A stretch of 20,626 nt of DNA from CAYYJS01 sp964472315 (GTDB lineage: Bacteria > Verrucomicrobiota > Kiritimatiellia > UBA8416). The position numbers were made by a program, and so were the translations under genes. Shown piece after piece: positions 7,024-13,860 of the stretch (position 1 is its first letter; every line of letters begins with the position of its first letter). The notes under the pieces were generated by a model. The model did no database searches, had not been told where the DNA came from, and saw nothing but the letters and a program-made list of their open reading frames with translations. The stretch is taken from the NCBI GenBank assembly GCA_964472315.1, contig CAYYJS010000056.1, positions 1 through 20,626 of the forward strand, given 5' to 3'.

Positions 7024-8085
7024 TCACACTCGCTCGGCCACCAGGTCGCCGACCTGGGTGGTCGAATAGCCCATGCGGCCCGCCGCCAGGCTCTTCACCT
7101 TCGTGGCCGTAACGTCCGCAACCGCCGCCTCGATGGCTTGCGCGGCCTGGGTCTCGCCCAGGCTGTCCAGCATCATCCCGCCCGCGCAGATCGCCGCCAG
7201 CGGATTGATCACGTTTTTGCCCATGTACTTCGGCGCCGAGCCGCCCATCGGCTCGAACATGGAAACGCCCTCCGGATTGATGTTCCCGCCCGCGGCGATG
7301 CCCAGCCCGCCCTGGATGATCGCGGCCAGGTCCGTGATGATGTCCCCGAAGAGGTTCTCCGTGACCACCACGTCATACCACTCCGGCTGCTTCACAAACC
7401 ACATCGTGCAGGCGTCCACATGGTTGTAGTCCTGCTCGATATCCCGGTAGTGCGCGTCGCCCATCTCCTTGTGTGCGCGGACCCAGAGGTCCCCGCAATG
7501 GGTCAGTACGTTGCACTTATGGACCAGCGTCAGGCGCTTCTTGCGGTTACGCCGCCGCGTGTAGTCGTAGGCGAACTTCAAGCAGCGGTCCACCACGGGC
7601 CGCGCATAGATCATGACCTGCGTGGCCACTTCCAGCGGCGTCCCCTTCTGGACCACACCGCCCACCCCCGTGTAGATTCCGCCGGTATTTTCGCGAACCA
7701 CCACAAAATCGATATGCTCCGGCCCCTTATCCTTCAGCGGGCACTCGACGCCCGGGAACAGCTTCACGGGTCGCAGATTGATGTACTGGTCCAACGCAAA
7801 GCGCGTCTTCAGCAGGATGCCCACTTCCAGGACCCCCGGCTTCACGTCCGGATGCCCGATCGCGCCCAGATAGATGGCGTCGAACTTCCGCAGTTCGTCC
7901 AGCACCGAATCCGGCATCGCTTCACCCGTTCGCAGATATCGCTCCCCGCCCAGGTCGTAGGGTGTCAGGTCCAGCTTGAAGCCGTACTTCGCCGACGCCG
8001 CGCTGAGAACCTTCAGCCCCTCGCGGAGCACTTCCGGCCCGGTTCCGTCGCCGCCGATCACCGCGATGTTGTATGTCTTGCTCAC
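7024..8085 (-). CDS. leuB: 3-isopropylmalate dehydrogenase family protein
   Basis: A 353-residue NAD-dependent beta-decarboxylating dehydrogenase, most likely the leucine-pathway enzyme that oxidises 3-isopropylmalate. Visible family features are IAVIGGDGTGPEV at the N-terminus, LLKTRFALDQYINLRPVK with substrate arginines, VVRENTGGIYTG with the catalytic tyrosine, VHKCNVL with the catalytic lysine, and ENLFGDIITDLAA with the metal aspartates. The cofactor loop reads EPMGGSAPKYMGK where the textbook enzyme has HGSAPDIAGK, and RENTGG replaces RELTGG. Isocitrate or tartrate-type relatives therefore remain possible, but overall sequence and the asd neighbour favour LeuB. Translation starts at GTG with AAGGAG 8 nt ahead. 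A weak promoter (TTGCGG at 8146-8151, TACGCT at 8123-8128) lies between the glnN terminator and this gene. Confidence 0.85.
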   Translation of the reverse strand: MSKTYNIAVIGGDGTGPEVLREGLKVLSAASAKYGFKLDLTPYDLGGERYLRTGEAMPDSVLDELRKFDAIYLGAIGHPDVKPGVLEVGILLKTRFALDQYINLRPVKLFPGVECPLKDKGPEHIDFVVVRENTGGIYTGVGGVVQKGTPLEVATQVMIYARPVVDRCLKFAYDYTRRRNRKKRLTLVHKCNVLTHCGDLWVRAHKEMGDAHYRDIEQDYNHVDACTMWFVKQPEWYDVVVTENLFGDIITDLAAIIQGGLGIAAGGNINPEGVSMFEPMGGSAPKYMGKNVINPLAAICAGGMMLDSLGETQAAQAIEAAVADVTATKVKSLAAGRMGYSTTQVGDLVAERV

Positions 8086-8165
8086 CGGTTGGTCTCCTTA
8101 TCTACTCCACGTAAGGGCGGGAAGCGTAGGCGAGCCGCCGCGAATCCGCAAGCGCGAACCGCGCC

Positions 8166-8203
8166 CCAAAAGGAAAAAGAAGGCCCCGCCGGGGCGGGGC
8201 CTT
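8166..8203 (-). terminator. rho-independent terminator of glnN
   Basis: Read on the minus strand, an 11-bp perfect stem AAGGCCCCGCC / GGCGGGGCCTT with a 2-nt CC loop (8180-8203) is followed by the T-rich run CTTTTTCCTTTT. It lies 26 nt past the glnN stop and upstream of leuB, so it should separate glnN from the leuB-asd unit. Confidence 0.88.
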
Positions 8204-8229
8204 CCAGGTTCGGCATCGGAACGCCGTTC

Positions 8230-10281
8230 TCAGTAGAGGAACAGCATCTCGGCATAGGTTGGCATCGGCCAGAGGTCGGCAGGGACCACGGTCTCCAGCG
8301 TGTCGACCGCGCCGCGGAGTTCCAGCATCGTCGCCAGCTTCTCCGGCGAGTGCTTGGCTGCTTCCACCTTCGTGCAGGCGGCCAATGTCTTCTCGACGTA
8401 TTCCTGCGTCAGGCCGCAGAGGCTCCTGATTTGCTCGACCGGGGCGGCGTCGCCGACCGCGGCGATGGTGGCGGCGAGGGCGCGTACCGCCTCGATCGCC
8501 GCCGGCACCACCTGTGTTCGCGCGATGGTCACCGCCACCGCGGCCTCGATGTTCACGGTCTTCTCGTAGGTCTCCATGTAGACCTCGTAACGCGAGGCGA
8601 GTTCCTGTTCGGTGACGACGCCGTACTTCGTGAACAGCTTCTTCGCCTTGTCGGTCCGGAACGCGTCGAGCGCTTCCGGAGTCGTGCGCAGGTTCGGCAG
8701 GCCGCGCCGGGCGGCCTCGTCGCGCCACGCCTGCGTGTAGTTGTCCCCGTTGAACAGAATCCGCTTGTGCTTCCGGATGATGCCCGCCAGGAGGCTTTGC
8801 AGCGCGACATTGAAGTCCTCGCCCTTGGCGACCGCGCCTTCGAGCGCCGTCGATATCTCGTCGAGCGCTTCCGCCACGATCGTGTTCAGGACGACATCGG
8901 AACCGGCCGGGTTCTGGTTCGAACCCACGGCGCGGAACTCGAACTTGTTGCCGGTAAACGCGAACGGCGACGTCCGGTTGCGGTCGGTGTTCCCACGCGG
9001 CAGCTTCGGCAACAGATCCAACCCGAGCTCGATGTGCCCGCCGCGCTTGGAACTGCTGGCCCCGCCCTTTTCGATCTGTTCGATGACATCCGTAAGCTGA
9101 TCGCCGAGGAAGATCGACACGATCGCCGGGGGCGCTTCGTTGGCGCCGAGACGGTGATCGTTGCCCGCGGTGGCCACCGTGGCCCGCAGCAGGTCGGCAT
9201 GCGTATCCACGGCCTTCATCAGGGCGCAGATGATGGTCATGAACTTGGCGTTCTCATGCGGATTGTCGCCCGGCGAGAGCCAGTTCTTGCCGTCGGGACC
9301 GCAGACCGCCCAGTTGTTGTGCTTGCCGGAGCCGTTGACGCCCGCATACGGCTTCTCATGCAGCAGGCACACGAGCCCGTGCTCTTCGGCCGTCTTGCGC
9401 AGGATTTCCATCGTGAGCATGTTGTGGTCGATGGCCAGGTTGAGGTTCTCGAAGATCGGGGCGATCTCGAACTGGGCCGGGCAGACTTCGTTGTGGCGTG
9501 TCTTGGCCGGCACGCCCAGGCGCCACAGCGCGGCATCCAGGTCCTGCATGAACGCCAGGACGCGCGTGCGGATGGCACCGAAGTAGTGATCTTCCATCTG
9601 CTGATGCTTCGCCGGCGGGCGGCCGAACAGCGTACGTCCGGTCTGCTGCAGATCCAGGCGGGCATTGTAGAGTTCCTCGTCGATCAGGAAGTATTCCTGC
9701 TCGGCGCCGAGCGTGGCGTACGCCATCTGTCCCGCATCCGCCACGCCGAAGAGCTTGCCGAGACGGCCGACCTGGCGGTTCAGGGCGCTCATCGACCTCA
9801 GCAACGGCGTCTTCTTGTCCAGGGCCTCGCCGTGATACCCGCAGAAGATGGTCGGCACGCAAAGCGTCTCGTCTTTGATGAAGGCCGGACTCGTGGGGTC
9901 CCATCCCGTATAGCCGCGCGCTTCGAATGTCGCGCGCAGGCCGCCGGAGGGGAAACTGGAGGCGTCGGGTTCGCCCTGAATCAGTTCGCCGCCCGAAAAC
10001 TTCGTGATGACGTCGCCCTTGGCGTCGAACGCGATAAACGCGTCGTGTTTCTCCGCGGTGGCGCCGGTAAGCGGCTGGAACCAGTGGGTGTAATGCGTGC
10101 AGCCCTTCTCGACGGCCCATTCCTTCATGGCTTCGGCCACCTCGTCCGCGATGCGCGGGTCCAGCGTGCAGCCGGATTCGATGGTCTTCTTGAGCGCCAG
10201 AAAGGTAGGTTCCGACAGCGATTTCTCCATGGTCTTCAGACCGAAAACCAGCTCGCCGAAGTTGTCGATTGCATTGCTCAT
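8230..10281 (-). CDS. glnN: class III glutamine synthetase
   Basis: Makes glutamine from glutamate, ammonia and ATP in the cytoplasm. At 683 residues it is far longer than the roughly 450-470 residue class I enzyme and matches class III (GSIII, GlnN) size. The class III signature GCTHYTHWFQPLTG is at about 60-73. Catalytic-barrel motifs follow: LGAEQEYFLID (191-201) with metal-binding glutamates, NEVCPAQFEIAP (264-275), and NGSGKHNNW (316-324). It ends with PMPTYAEMLF, as expected for the family. The start at 10281 is set by AAGGAG 8 nt ahead; an open frame back to 10482 adds no family-like sequence. It has its own terminator (8166-8203), and a possible promoter and leader hairpin lie in 10347-10421. 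No adenylylation site context was evident. Confidence 0.96.
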   Translation of the reverse strand: MSNAIDNFGELVFGLKTMEKSLSEPTFLALKKTIESGCTLDPRIADEVAEAMKEWAVEKGCTHYTHWFQPLTGATAEKHDAFIAFDAKGDVITKFSGGELIQGEPDASSFPSGGLRATFEARGYTGWDPTSPAFIKDETLCVPTIFCGYHGEALDKKTPLLRSMSALNRQVGRLGKLFGVADAGQMAYATLGAEQEYFLIDEELYNARLDLQQTGRTLFGRPPAKHQQMEDHYFGAIRTRVLAFMQDLDAALWRLGVPAKTRHNEVCPAQFEIAPIFENLNLAIDHNMLTMEILRKTAEEHGLVCLLHEKPYAGVNGSGKHNNWAVCGPDGKNWLSPGDNPHENAKFMTIICALMKAVDTHADLLRATVATAGNDHRLGANEAPPAIVSIFLGDQLTDVIEQIEKGGASSSKRGGHIELGLDLLPKLPRGNTDRNRTSPFAFTGNKFEFRAVGSNQNPAGSDVVLNTIVAEALDEISTALEGAVAKGEDFNVALQSLLAGIIRKHKRILFNGDNYTQAWRDEAARRGLPNLRTTPEALDAFRTDKAKKLFTKYGVVTEQELASRYEVYMETYEKTVNIEAAVAVTIARTQVVPAAIEAVRALAATIAAVGDAAPVEQIRSLCGLTQEYVEKTLAACTKVEAAKHSPEKLATMLELRGAVDTLETVVPADLWPMPTYAEMLFLY

Positions 10282-10346
10282 GATGTCGTCTCCTTCTATT
10301 GGTGAATCGTCAAACGCCGCCGCGGCCGCGGCAAACGCAACAAGCC

Positions 10347-10367
10347 CCAGTGGCCGTCGTCCACTGG
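10347..10367 (-). promoter_or_regulatory. hairpin in the glnN leader
   Basis: CCAGTGG at 10347-10353 and CCACTGG at 10361-10367 form a 7-bp perfect inverted repeat with a 7-nt loop. It lies between the candidate glnN promoter and the start codon, about 65 nt upstream of the ATG. It could be an operator or an RNA hairpin. No known riboswitch or ammonium-responsive leader is recognised. Confidence 0.35.
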
Positions 10368-10393
10368 AGCGCACGATGAGATCGACGCGGGTG

Positions 10394-10421
10394 AGAGTAT
10401 CAAAAGAAGGTTGCCTGTCAA
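10394..10421 (-). promoter_or_regulatory. candidate glnN promoter
   Basis: On the minus strand a perfect TTGACA (10416-10421) is followed after 16 nt by TACTCT (10394-10399). The -35 is consensus and the -10 is poor. Transcription would begin near 10387, leaving a leader of about 105 nt. A poor -10 would fit an activator-dependent promoter, but this is inference. Confidence 0.42.
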
Positions 10422-10472
10422 TAGCCCGTTTGCCGACACGGCAGGATGGCAGGATGGAACCGAAATCCGTGC

Positions 10473-10505
10473 TTGCATTCAAACCGTCATTTCAAATATA
10501 TATTT
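10473..10505 (+). promoter_or_regulatory. promoter and AT-palindrome operator of the TetR gene
   Basis: TTGCAT (10473-10478) is followed after 18 nt by TATATA (10497-10502), with an alternative TATATT at 10499-10504. The -10 lies inside the 12-bp palindrome AAATATATATTT (10494-10505), which stands out in GC-rich surroundings. Transcription would begin at about 10509-10512, essentially on the ATG at 10511, and no Shine-Dalgarno is present. A leaderless transcript with a repressor site on the promoter, allowing autoregulation, is the simplest reading. Confidence 0.5.
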
Positions 10506-10510
10506 CGCCC

Positions 10511-11164
10511 ATGAGCACCGAGTCGACCAAGCAGCGGTTGTTGAGCGTGGCCTGCGCCGTCTTCGCGGAGCGGGGCTTCCGGGACGCGACGATCGCGGAG
10601 ATCTGCGACCGTGCCGACGCCAACATCGCCGCCGTGAACTATCACTTCAGGGATAAGGAATCGCTGTACGACGCCTGTTGGCGCCATGCGTTCGAGGCGG
10701 CCCGCGCCGCGTGGCCGCTCGATGGCGGCGTCGCGGCGTCCGCGCCGGCGGACGAACGGCTGCGCGCATTCATCCGCGCGCTGATGAGCCGCGTGATGAG
10801 CGATGGCGAATGTGGTCAGTTCCCGCGTCTCATGGTCAAGGAAATGGCCGAGCCGACCGCGGCGCTCAATGCCATCGCGACGGAAGTCATCGAACCGCAG
10901 CGGCGCGTTCTGCATGGGATCGTCGCCGAACTCGTCGGCGTCGCGCCGGATGACCCGCGCGTGGTCGCCTGCGGCTTCAGCGTGATCAGTCAATGCGCGT
11001 TTTTCGCGTTCGGCCGCGCGATGCGCGAACGGCTTCTACGGATGGACCGCGATCACACGGTGACGGCCGATCGCGTGAGCGATCATGTGTGGCGGTTCAG
11101 TCTGGCCGGCATCCGCGCGATCGCGCGGGGGGATGTAGTGTCAGAAGAGAGGGATAAGGGATGA
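10511..11164 (+). CDS. TetR/AcrR family repressor, CecR (YbiH) type
   Basis: A 217-residue DNA-binding regulator. The N-terminal TetR domain is complete: KQRLLSVACAVFAERGF then the helix-turn-helix around residues 26-54, DATIAEICDRADANIAAVNYHF, interrupted by no gaps. The C-terminal part with FPRLMVKEMAEPT and VIEPQRRVLHGIVAEL looks like the CecR/DUF1956 ligand domain. In E. coli, CecR controls a membrane-fusion/ABC export operon. Here the gene is first in an efflux operon and its stop overlaps the outer-membrane factor start (ATGA), so it most likely represses this operon and itself. The start at 10511 has no ribosome site and sits at the predicted transcription start. The inducing compound is unknown. 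Confidence 0.9.
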   Translation: MSTESTKQRLLSVACAVFAERGFRDATIAEICDRADANIAAVNYHFRDKESLYDACWRHAFEAARAAWPLDGGVAASAPADERLRAFIRALMSRVMSDGECGQFPRLMVKEMAEPTAALNAIATEVIEPQRRVLHGIVAELVGVAPDDPRVVACGFSVISQCAFFAFGRAMRERLLRMDRDHTVTADRVSDHVWRFSLAGIRAIARGDVVSEERDKG

Positions 11165-12582
11165 ATGTGCGTCCGGCGGGCCTTGCGGTCCTTGTCATGT
11201 TCGGTCTGGGTGGCGGCTGCGCGACGGTTCAGCGGTCGGCGGAGCCCGGCGCGGTCGCGGCCGTGCCGTCGGCGTTCACGTTGTACCCGTCCGGCGAAGC
11301 GCACACCGGCGTGTGGTGGACCGGGATGGAGAGCGACGAACTGAATGCCCTTGTCGCCGAGGCGCTGACGAACGGGCTGACGGTGGCCGCGGCGCAGGCG
11401 CGGCTGGATGCGGCCATGTCGCGCCTGAAACAAGCCGGCGCGGCGCTCGTGCCGTCCGTACAGGTGGAGTCGGGCGTCGGAGTCGCGCGCGCCAAGTCCG
11501 ACACGGGCGTCAACGCCGGGCGCACGGTCGACACCGAGACCTATGCCCTCGGACTGGCCGCCGGTTTCGAACTGGACCTCTGGGGCCGCCTCCGCGCCGA
11601 ACGCCGGGCGATCGTGCGGGATGTCGAAGCCGGACTGGGCGATCTGGCGGCCGCGGAAGTGACCATCGCCGCGAACGTGAGCCAGGCCTGGGTCGATCTG
11701 GCCGCCGCACGCATGACGTACGCGCTGCTCGAGCGGCAGCTCGTGACGAACCGCGATATCCTGGCGCTCGTCGAAGCCCGTCGCCGCCGCGGCCTGGCGA
11801 CCGCGGTGGACGTGTACCGTCAGCGGCAGTCCACGGCGGGGCTGGAGGCCACGCTGCCGCAGGTATCGGCCGGCATCGTCGCGATCGAGAACGCGCTGAA
11901 TCTCCTCGTGGGCCGCATGCCGGGCGGGGCGCCGCCGGCCCTCGTCGAGGCCCTGCCCGAACTGCCGTCGGCGCTGCCGGCGCCCGGTCTGCCGGCGGCG
12001 GTGCTCGCCCGTCGCCCGGACGTACGGGCCGAGGGGGCTCGGTTGACCGCCGCCGCCGAGCGTGTCGAAGCCGCCCGCGCGGCACGCCTGCCGACGGTCC
12101 GCCTTTCCGCGGCCGGTCGCTATGCCGCCGGCGATGCCGGCGCGTTGTTCGATCATTGGTTGACCTCGCTGTCGCTGGCGCTAACCGGACCGATCTTCGA
12201 CGCGGGGCTGCGGAAAGCGGAGGTCGAGCGCGTCGATGCCCTGCGTCGCCAGCAGTTGGTTGCCTACCGGCAAACGGTGCTGACGGCCATCGGCGAAGTG
12301 GAGACCGCGATGGCGCGCGAGCACCGTCAGCGCGAACATCTCGCGGCGCTGGGCCGGCAGATCGAAGCGGCGCGCGCCGCGCTGCACGAGCAGCGCGCCC
12401 GCTATTCGCGCGGGCAGGAAACCTATCTGCGCGTGCTTGACCAGCAAGTTGTCATGGAACAACTGGAACGCGGTCTCATTGGCGCGCAGGCCGATCTGCT
12501 GCGGTTCCGCATCGCGCTGTGTCGCGCGGTCGCGGGCGATGTGCGGGAGCCGGCGGCGCAGACCGACGGCAAGCAAGGGTGA
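11161..12582 (+). CDS. RND efflux outer-membrane factor (NodT/OprM type)
   Basis: A 473-residue TolC-like outer-membrane channel subunit that would give the pump an exit through the outer membrane. The N-terminus is a lipoprotein-type signal with a run of hydrophobic residues and GLGGGC. C20 is the likely lipidated cysteine, although Leu sits at -4 rather than -3. Family motifs include VWWTGMESDELNALVAEAL, a first helical repeat, FELDLWGRLRAERRA (about 137-151), and the second-half copy LARRPDVRAEGARL (about 281-294). GPIFDAGLRKAEV follows near 343-355. Two OEP repeats and normal length are present. The ATG overlaps the TetR stop, with GAGGG 7 nt upstream. The periplasmic adaptor follows after 13 nt. 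Confidence 0.95.
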   Translation: MNVRPAGLAVLVMFGLGGGCATVQRSAEPGAVAAVPSAFTLYPSGEAHTGVWWTGMESDELNALVAEALTNGLTVAAAQARLDAAMSRLKQAGAALVPSVQVESGVGVARAKSDTGVNAGRTVDTETYALGLAAGFELDLWGRLRAERRAIVRDVEAGLGDLAAAEVTIAANVSQAWVDLAAARMTYALLERQLVTNRDILALVEARRRRGLATAVDVYRQRQSTAGLEATLPQVSAGIVAIENALNLLVGRMPGGAPPALVEALPELPSALPAPGLPAAVLARRPDVRAEGARLTAAAERVEAARAARLPTVRLSAAGRYAAGDAGALFDHWLTSLSLALTGPIFDAGLRKAEVERVDALRRQQLVAYRQTVLTAIGEVETAMAREHRQREHLAALGRQIEAARAALHEQRARYSRGQETYLRVLDQQVVMEQLERGLIGAQADLLRFRIALCRAVAGDVREPAAQTDGKQG

Positions 12583-12595
12583 TGGGAGGGTATCG

Positions 12596-13858
12596 ATGAC
12601 AACGGACGAATCAGGGCGCGTCGCTCCGGGGCTCCGGGTGGTGCGCGTGGTGTTGCCGGTATTGATTGTGGCGGCCGCCATCGGCGCGGCGATCGTCGTT
12701 TACGAGACCCGTCCGCGCCCGCAGCGTCGGCCGCCGATGCGGATGGCGCCGCTGGTGCGGGTGCTGGCGGCCGAGCGCGCCGACCACACGCCGGAGTTGA
12801 CCGTGTATGGCAACGTCGTGGCCTCCCGCGCGATCGACCTCGTGGCCCGCGTCACCGGCGATGTGGCCAAGGTCCATCCGATGTTCCGCGAGGGCGGCAT
12901 CATCCCGGCCGGCGAGACGGTCATCGAAGTGGACGACAAGGATTACCGCCTGGCGATCGCGCGCGCGGAGTCCACCGTCGCGCGGGCGGAGTTGGAGTTT
13001 GCCGTGGAGCAGGGGGCCGCCGAAGTGGCCCAGCGCGAGCGCGCGCTGCTGGGCGACGGCGATGCGCTCTCCCCGCTCGAGGAGAAGCTTGTCCGGCGCG
13101 AACCGCAGCGCGATGCCGCGGCCGCCGCCCTCGCCGCCGCCAAGTCCGATCTCGCCCTGGCGCGGCTCAACCTCGAACGGACGCGCGTGACGGCGCCGTT
13201 CACCGCCATCGTGCTGCGGCGCGATATCGAACTGGGCGGCAACGTGTCGCCGCAGAAGACGGTCGCGCGTCTGGCCGATGCGGAGTCGTATTGGGTTCGC
13301 GCGGCCGTGCCGCTGGATCGGCTGAGCAGCATCCAAATGCCCGACGGCGCCGGCGCCGGCGGCGCCGCCATCGTACGCTCGAGCGTCGGGCGCGATCTCG
13401 ACGGCCGGATTATCGGCGTCGAAGGGGCGGTCGATGCGCAGGGGCGTATGGCGCGGGTGCTCGTGGCGGTGTCCAATCCGCACGCCAACGGCACGCCGGG
13501 CGTATCGCCGTCGCTGCTGCTCGGCGACTACGTCAGCGTCCGGCTGGCGTGCCATTCCATTTCGAACGCGGTCCGCATGCCACGCGAGGCGCTGCGCGAT
13601 GGCGACCGAGTCTGGTTGGCTGACGCCGCGAACCGCCTCGTGGTCCGCGCGGTGACCGTGGCCTGGCAGGATCAGCTCCAGGTCTATCTGGCGACCGGAG
13701 TCGAGCCCGGCGAACGCATCGTCGTGACGGCGGTCGCCACGCCGGTGCCGGGAATCGAACTGCGCGTGGCGGATGTCGCGGGGCGCGTCGCGGATCCCGC
13801 CGAGCCCGGTCCCGAGCCCGAGCCCGAACCCGAACCCTCGGCCGGCAAGGGGGATTGA
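12596..13858 (+). CDS. RND efflux periplasmic adaptor (HlyD/MFP family)
   Basis: A 420-residue membrane fusion protein linking pump and outer-membrane channel. It is anchored by one N-terminal membrane segment (about 15-36) and has no lipobox. A barrel/lipoyl half begins with LTVYGNVVASRAIDLVARV. A coiled-coil hairpin follows, with Ala/Arg/Glu-rich helices at about 120-200. The second lipoyl half is RTRVTAPFTAIVLRRDIELGGNV (split here only for description). The beta-barrel and membrane-proximal parts follow, with VRMPREAL and GVEPGERIVV. The C-terminus is an unusual Pro-Glu repeat tail encoded by hexamers at about 13801-13835. The ATG at 12596 has GGGAGG 6 nt ahead, and the pump starts 2 nt after the stop. 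Confidence 0.94.
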   Translation: MTTDESGRVAPGLRVVRVVLPVLIVAAAIGAAIVVYETRPRPQRRPPMRMAPLVRVLAAERADHTPELTVYGNVVASRAIDLVARVTGDVAKVHPMFREGGIIPAGETVIEVDDKDYRLAIARAESTVARAELEFAVEQGAAEVAQRERALLGDGDALSPLEEKLVRREPQRDAAAAALAAAKSDLALARLNLERTRVTAPFTAIVLRRDIELGGNVSPQKTVARLADAESYWVRAAVPLDRLSSIQMPDGAGAGGAAIVRSSVGRDLDGRIIGVEGAVDAQGRMARVLVAVSNPHANGTPGVSPSLLLGDYVSVRLACHSISNAVRMPREALRDGDRVWLADAANRLVVRAVTVAWQDQLQVYLATGVEPGERIVVTAVATPVPGIELRVADVAGRVADPAEPGPEPEPEPEPSAGKGD

Positions 13859-13860
13859 CC

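Noticed and set aside
8086..8165. Attenuator or riboswitch before leuB
   Set aside because: No leucine codon run, no T-box-like elements and no second hairpin pair were seen in this short leader.
6862..10305. A plus-strand open frame of over 1100 codons opposite leuB and glnN
   Set aside because: It is antisense to two clear enzyme genes, spans their intergenic terminator, and its composition (rich in Arg, His, Gln, Leu, Val) is the usual shadow of GC-rich codon bias.
13855..13860. TTG start for the RND pump
   Set aside because: ATG at 13861 is two codons later with better ribosome-site spacing.
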